Shown here: positions 1-11,600 of the stretch, in pieces
Numbering within the stretch: position 1 is the first letter of the stretch
Layout of the letters: each line of letters begins with the position of its first letter
From: Leguminivora glycinivorella
Lineage: Eukaryota > Arthropoda > Insecta > Lepidoptera > Tortricidae
Direction of reading: 5' to 3'
Length of the DNA: 64,000 nt
Assembly (NCBI RefSeq): GCF_023078275.1
Contig: NC_062990.1
Span: forward strand, 10,245,549-10,309,548
Translations under genes and position numbers: made by a program
The notes under the pieces: model-generated
The model's database searches: none
What the model saw: only the letters and a program-made list of their open reading frames with translations
Told to the model about the DNA's origin: nothing

Positions 1-576
1 AAATTAAATTCAAGTTTTGAACTGTTATAGGAGTAAAAGAAAGTCCAAATTTAAAATTGCAAAAATTGGCTGGTTATAATATGATGATTATTAGGATTAT
101 GAGGGCTCGGCGACAACGTAACTTGAACGAATAAAATACTGTATTCATCACTCAAGTACTAATAGAAACACAAAAATAAATGCCCGCTATGCAGGATTCC
201 TTCTGATTATGTTACACATTGTAATGAAACTGCGCTGGTCCTAAGTCACAAGAAATCTGCTTAGTAGAAATATAATTAAGTATTATGGTCATTGATAGAC
301 ATTCCAAATAGATAGATACTCACAAAATGAAGCTGTGTAGGATAAAGCTGCTGCCATGGTTTGACTGAAAACACGCACACAGTTTTTCACCTGTAACAAG
401 ACAATAGTAAATATAAATAAATAAATATTATATCGTCCTGTCTAACGGGAATAAACGGGGGAAAAGATCGATATAATTTCATTGATTTTACTCTGAAACC
501 ATAGATTAAATATAAGAAGATATACATTATAATGCGACCGCCTTCGAACGTGCAAAAAGTATGGCTTCTAGTAAAT
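1..576. other. AT-rich DNA, nothing recognised
   Basis: No exon with convincing splice signals, no long reading frame and no repeat that I recognise. It may be intron of the plus-strand EF-hand gene whose 3' exons begin at 8569, but the upstream exons of that gene are not visible here. Confidence 0.4.
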
Positions 577-608
577 CCATACTAATATTATAAATGGGAA
601 AGTGTGTA
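577..608 (+). mobile_element. 5' fragment of a Helitron-like (Lep1-type) element
   Basis: The first 32 bases match the 5' end of the full copies at 29650, 30984, 31372, 56897 and 59042 (CCATACTAATATTATAAATG, then GGAAAGTGTGT). The match then stops, so this is a truncated copy. Confidence 0.6.
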
Positions 609-719
609 AGGACTGTTCAATTTACTAAGCGGACACACTAAAACATCTTTAAAATTTGTAATTTAAAAATAATTGATAAACAGTTGACGGTGACGACATT
701 AGAAAAGCTATCAACGTCG

Positions 720-1382
720 ATCGCTACATAGTTATTCTTCCATAGTTAATTATATTTTACGATGCAGCGTACTACTTTGAACGATCGCAAAGTAATCTTG
801 CACAAATGGTGTACTGGAAAGTGTTCTCTGCAAAAAATCGCAAATATGGTACAATTTTTCAAAATCAGCGGTGTTCCAAATCGTTACAAAATTTGAAGAG
901 CATCATAAGCTTGAGGATTTACCAAAATCTAGGCGTAGAAGCGGTTCGGCAAATCTTCAAGTCGAGGATAAAGTTAGACAGTTGTTAAAATCGTAAAATT
1001 ATCTATCGGTTCACCAAATTGTAAAAAAAGTAGGCATTCGCGTAGGTACCGTTCAAAATATAAAAAAAATATATATATAAAGACTTATAAGAAGCAGAAA
1101 ATGCAGAAGAGAAGTGCAGATAACAAATTGCGATCCAAAAAATGGTGCGGAAAGTTGTATAAAATGTTGCTAAAGAATAAATCTCGTTGCATTTTCATGA
1201 ACGACGAAACGTACGTCAAATTTGACTGTAGTACATTACCGGGACCCCAATCCCACAATGATGTCGTAGGAGAGTATGTGCTAGATGAGGAGAAAACCAT
1301 AAAAATGGATAAATTCGGGAAAAATTTGACTGTAGTACTGGAATATTCCGCAATTTTCGAATTTAACGCGAGCATAAGCTAG
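720..1382 (+). pseudogene. Degenerate Tc1/mariner-family transposase
   Basis: Two conserved blocks remain, with frameshifts and stops between them. At about 800-990 there is a helix-turn-helix-like stretch followed by a Lys/Arg-rich linker. At 1101-1382 an open segment contains MNDETYVKFDCSTLPG, which matches the block around the first catalytic Asp of lepidopteran and aphid Tc1/mariner-like transposases. The catalytic triad is not complete, and I could not find clear terminal repeats or a TA duplication. The rest of the transposase is gone, so it is a dead relic. The assignment rests on the DDETYVK-LPG-like motif, which I know from this family. Confidence 0.65.
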
Positions 1383-1994
1383 TAAATAATAGCAATAAGC
1401 TTTTTACTCACGTACCGTACCTACTATTAGAACACTCAGCAAGCTTCGTGGCCTAAACATGGTACGCGATTGAAAAACTTTGTATTATATCACGATTATA
1501 TAAAATACTATTGAATGTAGGTGAACATACTTAAGTAATTGAGTAGATTTATTAAATGGAGTGAAAGCTAGAAATACTAATGGATCGTTCTTTTTAGCGT
1601 TTTATTTCTTTAATCTGAAATAAGTAATAGCAAAAAAGAGAGATAAATAACAAGTTTGCTTTGTCCTTTATCATGTAGAAAATAAGTAGGTATACCTTCA
1701 TTTTCTTGATTTTGTCCGGGAGTATGTGCTCGTCGTTGAGCTTGCGCAGCAGGCGAGCTTGCGCGTGGCGGCAGTCCGTGCGGTACACGTCCACCAAGTC
1801 TTGCCACTTCGACGTCCATTATAATATTCTTCGTCAAGAAGTTATTCCTCACTCCTTTGATTAAATGTGGCGGGTCATACACTACACTAAGACTTTGGCC
1901 ATTTAAGTGCATAGTGTCTGGAAATATAAAAAAAGCTATTAATATAAATTATAAATCTTACTTTGATAAAACAGTAAGTTACCTAGCAATAAGA

Positions 1995-2330
1995 GCAAGC
2001 GACGTTCAATCGCGGCGGCTGCCGGTTCCAACCCCGGTTTGGAGATGGCTACCGTATGGCCGATATAACATTTGATGTGGACCAGTTGATTTCCGGTGAA
2101 GATAAACATCGTGAGGAAACTGGTCCAATTTCAATAAGGCCTAGGGTACCTAGCCTCAGTTCTGAGTTGGACTAGAAAGCGACTTTTTGTAAACCGCCAA
2201 TATCCAAGAATAAATTGACAAGCGGATCCCAGCTTTTTATTACTTTGTGGGAGATTAGTTAGGCAACCACGAACCGCGGCAAGAAGCCGGGATAATGCAA
2301 GGAAGATATTGATGATGAAAACAACACAGC
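1995..2330 (+). repeat. Degenerate lepidopteran dispersed repeat (SINE-like)
   Basis: The stretch with CATCGTGAGGAAACTGGTCC, CAATAAGGCCTAG and GCCGGGATAATGCAAGGA is the reverse-complement counterpart of the repeat at 57537-57730. A box-B-like GGTTCCAACCCC lies near its start, which fits a tRNA-derived element. It is heavily mutated. Confidence 0.5.
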
Positions 2331-2692
2331 AAGTTCACAATATTTTTAAAATGGATTACACATTGAACCCGTCATCATCATCACACACACAGGTTATTGA
2401 AAATAATAAATTTTATATTACGTGCGAAACCAGAAGAATATAAAGGCTCGCATATGATTTATATCCACATCTGTCATTATAAAATTATATTAATTTTATG
2501 TTATATTGCCATACAAAAACTTAAAAAAAAACTTTAAAAAAAAATGTTTTTTTTAATGTGTTGTCATGCAAGCGACACCTCCAGATTTTTCATCAAAGTA
2601 AGCCTCTTTAATAAGCTATCAAATGAATATAAATACTTAATTATATCTGTGGTAGAACAAGGTATTTTTTTAATTGAATAGATCACAATACA

Positions 2693-3458
2693 TTTTACTC
2701 CCATACACGCTTGTTAAAACGAATCGCTGACAAACTCCAGAGAAACGTGCACGTTCGTCATAAACACTGGCCACTAATAAAACTTAATATATTATACATG
2801 AATATGTTTTTTTATAAAAAAAAGTTACAAATTGCGAAAAACTTTTCTTATACTTTTTTTTACATTGTGTTTTTCTGATGCCAATCGATTCCATTTCTAT
2901 TCAGTGTCGAAACTAGTCGAAAGTTTCTTTGAGCTCAACTTTCGGTAATGTACTAAAGAGCCACAAATTGAAAAAAACTTTTTCCACATTTACCCTATAA
3001 CAAAATGTATGGAAAATGTGTCCATTGATTTGTGGGTTTTTAGTGCAAAGCATGTATTGATACTGGATAAGAATGGAATCGATTGGCATCAAAAAAACTG
3101 TTTGTAAAAAATAGTTTAATTTTTGTAGATTATTGTAGATATACTATGGGGAAAATGTGCAAAAAGTTTTGTACAATTTGCGGCTTTTTAGTATATTACC
3201 GGAAGTTGAGCCCTAAGAAACTATTGATACTGAATAGGAATGGAATCGATTGGCATCAGAAAAACACCCATATTTTTTATTTCATACAAATTGTATAAGA
3301 CAATTTTTTCGCAATTTGTGACCTTTTTTTTATAAAAAAACATATTCATATATATATTTTTTTAATTTTTGTTAGTGGCCAGTGTTTATGAAGTACATGC
3401 ACGTTTCTCTGGAGTTTGTCAGCGATTCGTTTTAACAAGCGTGTATGGGAGTAAAAAA
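2693..3458. repeat. 766-bp palindromic foldback element in a P-like intron
   Basis: The outer 85 bases (TTTACTCCCATACACGCTTG to AACACTGGCCACTA, 2693-2777) return inverted at 3373-3458. Further arms pair inward: ATGAATATG-T run with A run-CATATTCAT, TTACAAATTGCG with CGCAATTTGTGA, and TTTTTCTGATGCCAATCGAT with ATCGATTGGCATCAGAAAAA. A third copy of the TGGAATCGATTGGCATC block sits at about 3073. No transposase is encoded. It behaves like a long foldback MITE inserted between the P-like exons at 3676 and 1917. Confidence 0.8.
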
Positions 3459-3902
3459 AATCAAAAAAATTTTTTTTTAAACCTTGATCAATAAACTAAT
3501 TTCTTGCTTCAACTTGCTTTAAGGTATTATAAAACCTTAAGTAATGTACATAGAAATCATAGCAGTCCGCCGAGGCACTTTACGCTCATATTCATTTCCT
3601 TTATAGAGGTATTTTTTAAACTAATGAGAATTGGATTGGCTTTGAAATGAAAAGCCTTTATTGAATATAGTATACCTTTAGGAAGGTCATTGTAATTGAC
3701 GGATGGCCCCGGAGTTGTGACGCAAGCCTGAGCCACATTAGACTTTGATGAGTCCACCACTGAAAATTATAAACATATTTGGTTTAATTACATACTTAAT
3801 TACGATAAACACGGACCTGTGGGGTCATTAGATGTTATAGACTTCGTAAATAGTATTACTTGCTATATTACTAAAGCAATTAACATTTATTTGTTTTACA
3901 AG

Positions 3903-4055
3903 GGGCCGAAGTTGTTGTTTAAACCGCACGTGCCAATATTGTTACCCGAGCAAGCGAAAGATTCAAATTTTGAACCGGCTTCAAATTCAAGGCACGAAGG
4001 TTAATCAAACTTTGCCACCCAGTGAAACACAAAGTTTTTCACCACACCAACACGA
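3903..4055 (-). repeat. Dispersed repeat, shared with 5775-5975 in inverse orientation
   Basis: GAGCAAGCGAAAGATTC, AAGGCACGAAGGTTAA and CTTTGCCACCCAGTGAAA are reverse complements of blocks at 5775-5960. The family is common in Lepidoptera, and I cannot assign it to a superfamily. Confidence 0.5.
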
Positions 4056-4320
4056 ACAACAGTAAAACATGAAACAAAGTCAAATCCATCAAATTGATTA
4101 ATCAATATCTATAATTCAAAATCATCATTTATAGGTACATAAATTATACCAGCCAGAGTAAGACATCAAATTAAAATTTGTATGACATTACTTTGCACTC
4201 TTGTGGATAAAATTCAATTGTGCTGTCTGGTTTCGAAGAATCAAGAGAGCCTCGTGGTGAAAAATATATTTCATCCATCACAACTGAGAGACCTTATTGA
4301 ATGTTGATTAGAGGCCATTT

Positions 4321-4430
4321 TTAGGGTTCCGTACCAAAAAGGCGCAAAAGGAACCCTTATGGTGCGACTCTGTAGTCTGTCACATTACCAAATATCTCGA
4401 GAACTACTTGTACTATCGATTTGAATTAGT
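4321..4430 (+). repeat. Lepidopteran repeat starting AGGGTTCCGTACC
   Basis: TTAGGGTTCCGTACCAAAAA, GGAACCCTTATGGTGCGACT and ATATCTCGAGAACTACT recur in the same order at 33385-33475. Both are short fragments of one dispersed family. Confidence 0.6.
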
Positions 4431-5094
4431 TATGAGCATTGATAACCTCTACAAATTGAAAAAATATATTTTTTTACTTAATAATATTATGAAATAAAAG
4501 TATGGAGATGGATTATATCGCGTACATGATGAATTTAAAGTGTGTGAACCTGCCTTAAAAATGTATATTATTTATGGTCATGGTCTTAATATTACTTGTA
4601 TGTACCTACATTGTAATTTTTCCACCCTCCCTCTGCGGCGTCCACTATGGCAGAATCGAGCCGCGTCGAATCGAGTCCTCATACATTTTAAATGCGATTC
4701 AACGAGGCTCGATTCCGCTTTGATTCCAAAATGAAATTAGTCCTTTTCTACAATAACTTGTCACTTTCGCTAACTCGGCATAAGTGGATTTCTTATTGTT
4801 ACGGGCGAGCCGTGTATGCCTCATTGATATAGTACTAGAAAAGTAGCCCTTTACTTCGATTATCCAATGTATGTTATTGCTACCTGTTTGTGGTGAAGTT
4901 GGCTCAAACGATGACTTCACAGCCGCGACGAGCAGGCTTGACTTGAGCTGGATTGGACGCGCTCTGAAAATGATAAATATAAAATATCTTTATAATCTAA
5001 GTAAATTTATAATAACTAAATTATGAATAACCAATATATAATATTAATATTTTTGACGATCATGATGAGAAGATAAACATAACTTTGGCATGTA

Positions 5095-5155
5095 ACAAAT
5101 TTATAGTGTAATTTTTATCATGAAATAAAGAAATCTAATCTAAATCTAATAACCA
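5095..5155 (+). mobile_element. LINE 3' tail
   Basis: ATGAAATAAAGAAATCTAATCTAAATCTAATAACC-like sequence combines a polyadenylation-type AATAAA with a short tandem (ATCTAA) tail, as at the 3' end of jockey/CR1-type LINEs. No coding part is attached. Confidence 0.4.
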
Positions 5156-5774
5156 AACACTGCCCCTTTGAGCATGCCGAAAAATAGGCACCGAGCGGCT
5201 AGCCCTACACACTCAACACTCCACGTTTTCCACGCGAAGAAATTTGAGGCCGATCTCTAACTGAATGGACTTGGCTAATAGCTTATTCTATTGGATAGAT
5301 CAAGAAATCAATATACTTAATATAAATTATGTTTGTACACCTGAACAAATTATTTGTAGTATTTACCTGAATTAAGACAGGATGATGGCTCAATAGACAG
5401 TTCTACACTCGATGTAATATGTTCCAGTGTAACTCCACCTGAAAACGTAAAATAATACCTACATGAATAAATTATTTAAAGTTAATAGGTACCTAATTAA
5501 ATGGGATATGGACGCTTTCTAAGTTTCTATGAAGTCTGGTAGATCACTAACAATTGTATGTTCACTACACCAATTTGTAAAGGCAAAAACTGATGAGAAA
5601 GTTGCAAGAATGCAAAATAATTTCATACAGATTTTAACTTGGTGCCCACAGCTAGCAGGTAAACTGCAGGTTGAATAGACATTTATATGATGATTATGAA
5701 TCCCAAATGTATGATAAATTTATGGATTTGATCTGGTTTGTTGTTCTACAGTCAATATTTTCTCCTTGTTAGTT

Positions 5775-5975
5775 TGGGAGAAAATGTTGTTTTTCACTCA
5801 GTGGCAAAATTTGTTTAACCTTCGTGCCTTGAAATCCTCGCAACACTCAAGATTCTACATTCTCAACCACTTGCTACACTCACAGTTAAATATTGGAATA
5901 TTTAGCTTGCTCGGGTATCAATATTGGCATGTGGTTAAACAACAACAACTTTGCCCCCTTGTATGTCATCGGGAA
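5775..5975 (+). repeat. Dispersed repeat, partner of 3903-4055
   Basis: Begins with TTTTTCACTCAGTGGCAAAA and ends near AACTTTGCCCCCTTGTATG. The latter motif also occurs at about 27411-27430. It lies in an intron of the P-like relic. Confidence 0.5.
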
Positions 5976-7157
5976 AAGAAATAACCTGCCAATGTTTCCG
6001 AGATGGAAATACAAAAACAGATTTGCAGTCACTTTTTGAAGCATAAACACATGACATGAGACATGACATTAAATGGAAATTACATATTATGAAATTACCT
6101 GAATCAGCTCCAGTTGTGATGTATGGCGGTAAAACAGCAGCATCATCTGAATTATTTGTTGGTGCGCTCATGGCATAAGTGTGGTCAATATGACATCTCC
6201 TTGCATACGAGTGGTCAGAGTTCCTCATTTCAAGTTCAATGAATCCTGGTAAAAAAGGCCCAATTGTATATTGTGATAATACAACAATTTGACTATAGAA
6301 ATATATACCATTTATTCAAAATTATTTACACCAAAGCAAATTACCTAAATATTATTCTGCCTGAATATTACATACTAGGCTACACAATCAGCTAAGCTCA
6401 ATTAAGGCCTTTGTGGTAGGTACTTAGACAATAATAACTTGACATTAAAAAAATAGTACTACTGAAATACATAGGAAACACCCATTACTCAGGAATCAAT
6501 ATCCATGACTATGAGACCCATGAAAGTTCTCTCTAGAATTTGAACCTGGAACACTCTCCACTAGGCCAAAACACCACTCAATTAACGCAATCTTATCCTA
6601 TTGGAAACATTTTATAAATACACTGACTGGACATGAATTTGATTCAATTTTAAAAATGCGGCGTATATACCACGTGCGATGTTACATACGATGTATAAGT
6701 ACTACCTACCTCGTTCAACCGAAGGGTGAGCCGGTGGTCCCGTGGTGATTTCTTCTTCAGTAGGTAAATAATGTTGGACACGTGTTAGGCCGTAAGCGCA
6801 ACTTCGAAGAGACATATCTGGCTTCGAAGTGTTTGTGGCAAACGTACAGTTTGCCGATTCCATTTGATGTCAAACTTTCCAACATGTTGAAAACTGCTGA
6901 TTTATACACCACATTGTCACTTTTTCACTGGCTGCTGGCATTTTGTGCAGCATAACGTCTTTTCGTTTATTACTGCTATCACAGCCGGGTATACAGCACT
7001 TGCGAAGCATTTTGAAGATCAAAATGCCAAGTAGCACTGAATATCACAATTATTACGGAGAAATAAAGGTACGGAAATTAATCAACGCAAACACTTGTAA
7101 TGATGAAAATTATAACGGCGAGATATTTGACACTTTTGACGTCCTGAGTGACAAGCG

Positions 7158-7988
7158 GTGAGGAGAACCAATAGGAAAAGGCTTTGTAAACGTCAATATC
7201 GAAATTCTCTACTACCTCAAGGTCATCGCTATGGCCACATTTCGTTCTTCGTAGATGAACGCCCGTGCATATGCTTCTCTAAGTATAAAAGTTCTCAGCC
7301 AAGAGGTGATCTAAATGTAGTGATTCATAACTGCACAAATGTCCCTAACGATTGTACGAGTACTTGCACACAGATTACTAAACTCGAATCAACAAAATAC
7401 CTTGGTGTTATATTGGATCAGCGATTGTCTTGGCATCCACAAATTGATTATGTCAGTACTAGGATTAGAAAATTGATATGGATCTTCAAAAAACTGAGAC
7501 ATATTACTACCAAATCGCTCCTGTCACAAATCTATGTGGCTCTAGCACAGTCTGTTATGAATTACTGTATCTCAGTCTGGGGTGGTGCAAGTAAATGTAA
7601 ATTCTTAGAAGTTGAACGGAGTCAAAGATGCCTACTAAAAGTCATGCACCAAAAACCATATCGCTACCCAACACAACAACTTTATGAAATCAGTGAACAG
7701 CTAACTATGAGAAAGTTATATGTTATAGCGGCTGTACTACGAGTCCACAAAAGTAAAAAAATTGATGTGACGGTGTTATCACGAAGACGTAAAAAAAGTG
7801 TTATCCCGCCAGTGTACTGTAAATCTAAATTTGGAAAAAGACAGTATCAGGCATTATCAGTACACCTATATAATATAATAAATGACAAAATTAATATTTA
7901 CCTCTTAGCTTGGTATGACTGTAAAAAAACCGTAGTGAAGTGGATACAAAACATAACATATGATGAAACAGAAAAGTTAATAGGGTGA
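7158..7988 (+). pseudogene. 5'-truncated LINE: C-terminal reverse transcriptase region
   Basis: A 276-codon open frame resembles the part of jockey/CR1-type LINE reverse transcriptases after the catalytic motifs: a KYLGVILDQRLSWHPQIDY block (the KxLGV motif with downstream W), then the thumb-like region with YVALAQSVMNYCISVWGGAS. The start of the frame does not look like an element N terminus, and the FADD-box region and endonuclease are absent, so the copy is 5'-truncated as LINE insertions usually are. It overlaps nothing else and sits in an intron of the DRC8-like gene. The open frame suggests a fairly young insertion. Confidence 0.75.
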
Positions 7989-8011
7989 TGAGTAGAAAAA
8001 GACACGCGAAC

Positions 8012-8022
8012 ACACACACTCA

Positions 8023-8064
<42 letters not shown>

Positions 8065-8066
8065 TC
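8012..8066 (+). repeat. (CA)n microsatellite
   Basis: About 50 bases of CA dinucleotides with a few CACT interruptions, in the 3' untranslated part of the truncated LINE. Confidence 0.95.
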
Positions 8067-8232
8067 TCAAATCTTTAACTGTGTAAAAATAAATGTAGTT
8101 GAAAATTGAGGAAGAGCGGGGCTTCCTGTCACAGGTATTATAAATACTTACTAGGAAGTCTCAACCTGCGAGTGTTATGTTGTAAATTGGTTTATGAAAT
8201 AAATGCTTTTTGATTTTTTTTGATTTTTTTTG
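8067..8232 (+). mobile_element. LINE 3' UTR and tail
   Basis: Follows the truncated reverse transcriptase frame. ATGAAATAAATGC gives a polyadenylation-type signal, and the element ends in tandem TTTGATTTTTTTT units at about 8205-8232, a simple-repeat tail typical of LINEs. Confidence 0.6.
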
Positions 8233-8568
8233 AGACGGTATATACCAAGAAATGGTATATCACTATATTAGTACCAGTTTTAGTATATCAGCTATATTAT
8301 TACCAATATTACTATAAACGGTCAACCAAATCTTGGTTGGCACTGAAAAATAGCACGAAATTCAAATTTTCTATGGGAATTAAACCTTTGCCATTTTCAA
8401 TCAATTTTTAACCGCCTGTTATGGCGTTAAAATGTTGATGATTTTGCAATATTTAGAAAGGCATTCGCTTTATTAATACAATTGGCCGTAGAGCCCTACA
8501 TTTTTAAATTTGGCGCCTTTATTTTAGTGACAAGGTTTGCTTAACCGTCTTTACCTATATTATTGCAG

Positions 8569-8695
8569 GTTCTACCCTGCAAGCGCCGAGATGCTACTAG
8601 CCGCCTTCCGTTATTTCGACGAAGAGGGCCGCGGGTATCTCACCAAGGAGAGGTTCACGAAACTGATGTTGGAAGAGGGGGAGTGTTTTACTCAG
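8569..8695 (+). CDS. DRC8: DRC8-like exon with EF-hand 3
   Basis: The acceptor is TATTGCAG before GTTCTACCC and the donor CAG before GTAACG. One leftover base then 42 codons. The EF-hand core (RYFDEEGRGYLTKERF) has Asp and Glu-type ligands but is not a perfect canonical loop, as in vertebrate EFCAB2. Confidence 0.85.
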
Positions 8696-11600
8696 GTAAC
8701 GACAAAAGAGGCCACAAGACCGAAAATGTTAAAATGGAAAGGAGCCCGCCTTTTAATTTGGGATTTTTAGTTGAAATACTCGTATTATTAACTAGATTTA
8801 TTGGAAAATAATGTCCATTAAAAACAACTGAGAAAGAGAGTTGTTTCCTCCTCCAAAATGTAATCAATCAGAACGAAATTTAAGAATCTGAGTAACAATG
8901 AAATAATCTGTATCAGACCGTTTAGTTTTTTTGGCTAATTAATTACCAATCTTGAGGATCACACCTTTTTTTGCTCCATAATGAAAAAGGCCGTTTTTGG
9001 AAAATTTTCCAGCATCTTTAAAAATAAAATCAAAAAGATAATCACGGTCTATATAAGTCTAATGAAAATAACCGTGAATCATTCAAAACTCTGAAGTGTA
9101 CTCTAACTACCGAATGCACGTTTCAGTTATTTGCCATGAACTGTACATTACACCAATATCATTTGTGTCAGAAGAGTGTATTCAATTTAAATGTCACATC
9201 ACAAAGGTAACCATGAATGAAAAACATTAATTACTGTTTCACACTTCTTTTACCAGGAGGAGTTTGAAGAAATGATGCAGATAGCTCTTGATCCAGTCAC
9301 GGACACTATCACCTACGAATACTACATCAACCAGCTCATGGTAAGAATTCCTATTATATTTTTATTACCTACAATATGTGTTGTATACTCCGGTAAAAGT
9401 TAAATTATGTGACACGAAAAATTTGAATCCCGTATCTCGCTACTTTCAAATCCATCGCTACGTTTGTGGTGCTATAAAATTGTATACTGCCTACATACCA
9501 GCATTTAAATGTAACATTAGATCTCTTACAGGGATCGACGATTCATTATGAAAAAGAATAAAATTATTAAAAACAACTACTGTCCTACAGAAAATATCAG
9601 TAATTTAGTAAAACAAACAACAATGTCCGTTCATCGTTTATTTTTAATCAAACTTAAATTATACATTTTAACTCAAAATAAAGTATTGCCTACTTATGGG
9701 CTAAACATAAGATATCAACGATACCATCATCCGAATGTCTAAAACTAAATTTCTTAATCATAATTCAATTATACACGTTAAACTTCCGTGAGACATATTC
9801 AAATAATTAATTGAGATACGGTTGTACTCACGTTATTATATAGAGTTTGCGGAGTCTAGCCGTCGCGTGAACTCCTATACGCCTGAAGAGGGGCCTCCGA
9901 ATTGGCCCGAAACATGTCGCAGCAATAGCGATATAATAACGTGAGTACAACCGTATCTCAATTAATTATAATTCAATTAGATTAATTTACTTGCTTATTG
10001 CAAAATTCAATACTATGCACTTTCCAAAAGGATCCAATTCACAGAAATGTCAATTTTTTCTGACAAAGTGATTATTTTAATAACAAAAATCGCTATGTGT
10101 AATTCAGAGTTGGAGATATTGAACGAAAGCGCATTCATGTTAATCAAATGTACAAAATAGCCTACCAACATAAAATATCCTATAATTAAGAACTACATAA
10201 GGTAGAAATAGGCAGTGATTTTAATTCTGTAGACGGCTGGAACGCCTAGTATTAATAGACCTGGGTGTAGCCGGGGCTTTGCCTTTAGCCGGAGTGGCCG
10301 GAGCTGGCTTAACTTCTGTTTGAAGTGGAGCGACTTCATCATCTTCAATAGTCACTACACTGTTACCATTTGATTCAACAACTTCACAATCATCACTCTT
10401 CTCAGTTTTATTAGCCGCGTCTGTTTCATTGGCTTCAGTAACCTTGGTTTCATTGGTAGAATTGTCAGTACTTACAGTTTCAGCATTTGAAGTCTCATTA
10501 GTAGTGTTATCTGTGATCTCATTTGTAGTGTCTTGCTCCTGACTCTCATCCAAAGTTAGATCGATGTCGGTAACACTGGCAACATTAACGTTTTCCTCAT
10601 CAGCTTTACGGATGGAAGAGAGGAGATCGTTGATCTGATCGTCGAGCTGTGGGGTCAGGACTTGGTCCAGATCGGCCTGTTCCTCGGTCTCGTTTGTTGG
10701 CTTGGAGACGTTTCCGAGGATGCTTAGGGTTGCGTTGCCTGAAACACAAATTGTTGTTAATCATAATGTTTATCATTTTTAACCCCCGATGCAAAATCGA
10801 CGGGGTGTTATAAGTTTGACGTGTCTGTCGGTGGCATCGTAGCTCGCGAACGGATGAACCGATTTAGATTTAGTATTTTTTTTAATTGAAAGCCGAGTTA
10901 GTCGGGAGTGTTCTTAGCCATGTTTCATGAAAATCGGTCCACTTACACCACTATTTTTTCAAAATTTTAATTTTGTGGTTAGGTTATAATTAAATTTAAT
11001 GTACCTAAGGGGTATACCGTATCATTATAACAATTAAAGGGTTGAAACAAACTGGTTGGGCAAATAAGGGGTTGAACAAAACGAAATTGTGACAGGTTGC
11101 CTCTCGCCTACGGCACAATTTAACCCATATCCCACAGTCGTAGTCTACGACACCCACGGGAAGAATGGAGGTGGTGAAATGAAATCCTCAACCTATCACC
11201 ACACGTTTTAAATACATATTATTTATAATTATGGAAAAACGCATTTCCCCACTTTTTCTTCTTTGTCACTTTCAGCTTTTCAATGACACACATTTGGCCA
11301 TACTATAAAACAATATTCATTATATTTCTTCTAATATACTTACCAACTGTAGTCTGGTTCGCAGCAAGGATCTTGTCATAGTTATCCTTGGAGTCAAACC
11401 CGATGAACAGCAGGTTGTAGTTCTTCTTGTGACGCTTGATTGTCTTCGGCTGGAACTTGTTGAGGAACTCTTGCATGATCTTGCGCTTGGGCATTGCTGG
11501 GATCGCCAGGACCTGGTGATTAATAAGATTTTGTCAATAACTTGCCTGCAATAAGATTGCACATCCTGCTATCCAGCTATCTAATACACCCACATGATGT

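Larger units (their letters stand above)
1696..7010 (-). pseudogene. P-element-like (THAP domain) transposase relic with introns
   Basis: Recognisable exons on the minus strand: 6710-7010, 6099-6245, 5367-5438, 4884-4963, 3676-3759 and 1696-1917, most with AG acceptors, GT donors and compatible phase-1 junctions. The first exon starts at 7010 and encodes a THAP zinc finger (MLRKCCIPGC..., then LYVCHKHFEARYVSSKLRL and CPTLF), so the C2CH ligands are present. The finger is split by two frameshifts, one between its halves and one after CPTLF. The exon at 4884-4963 is open only in a frame that does not match its neighbours. The last block has YDPPHLIKGVRNNFLTKN, a signature of P-element/THAP9 transposases, then a frameshift, then LRKLNDEHILPDKIKKMK. 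The catalytic core is largely missing. Alternative: a decayed host THAP gene, but the P-type signature favours a transposon. Confidence 0.75.
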
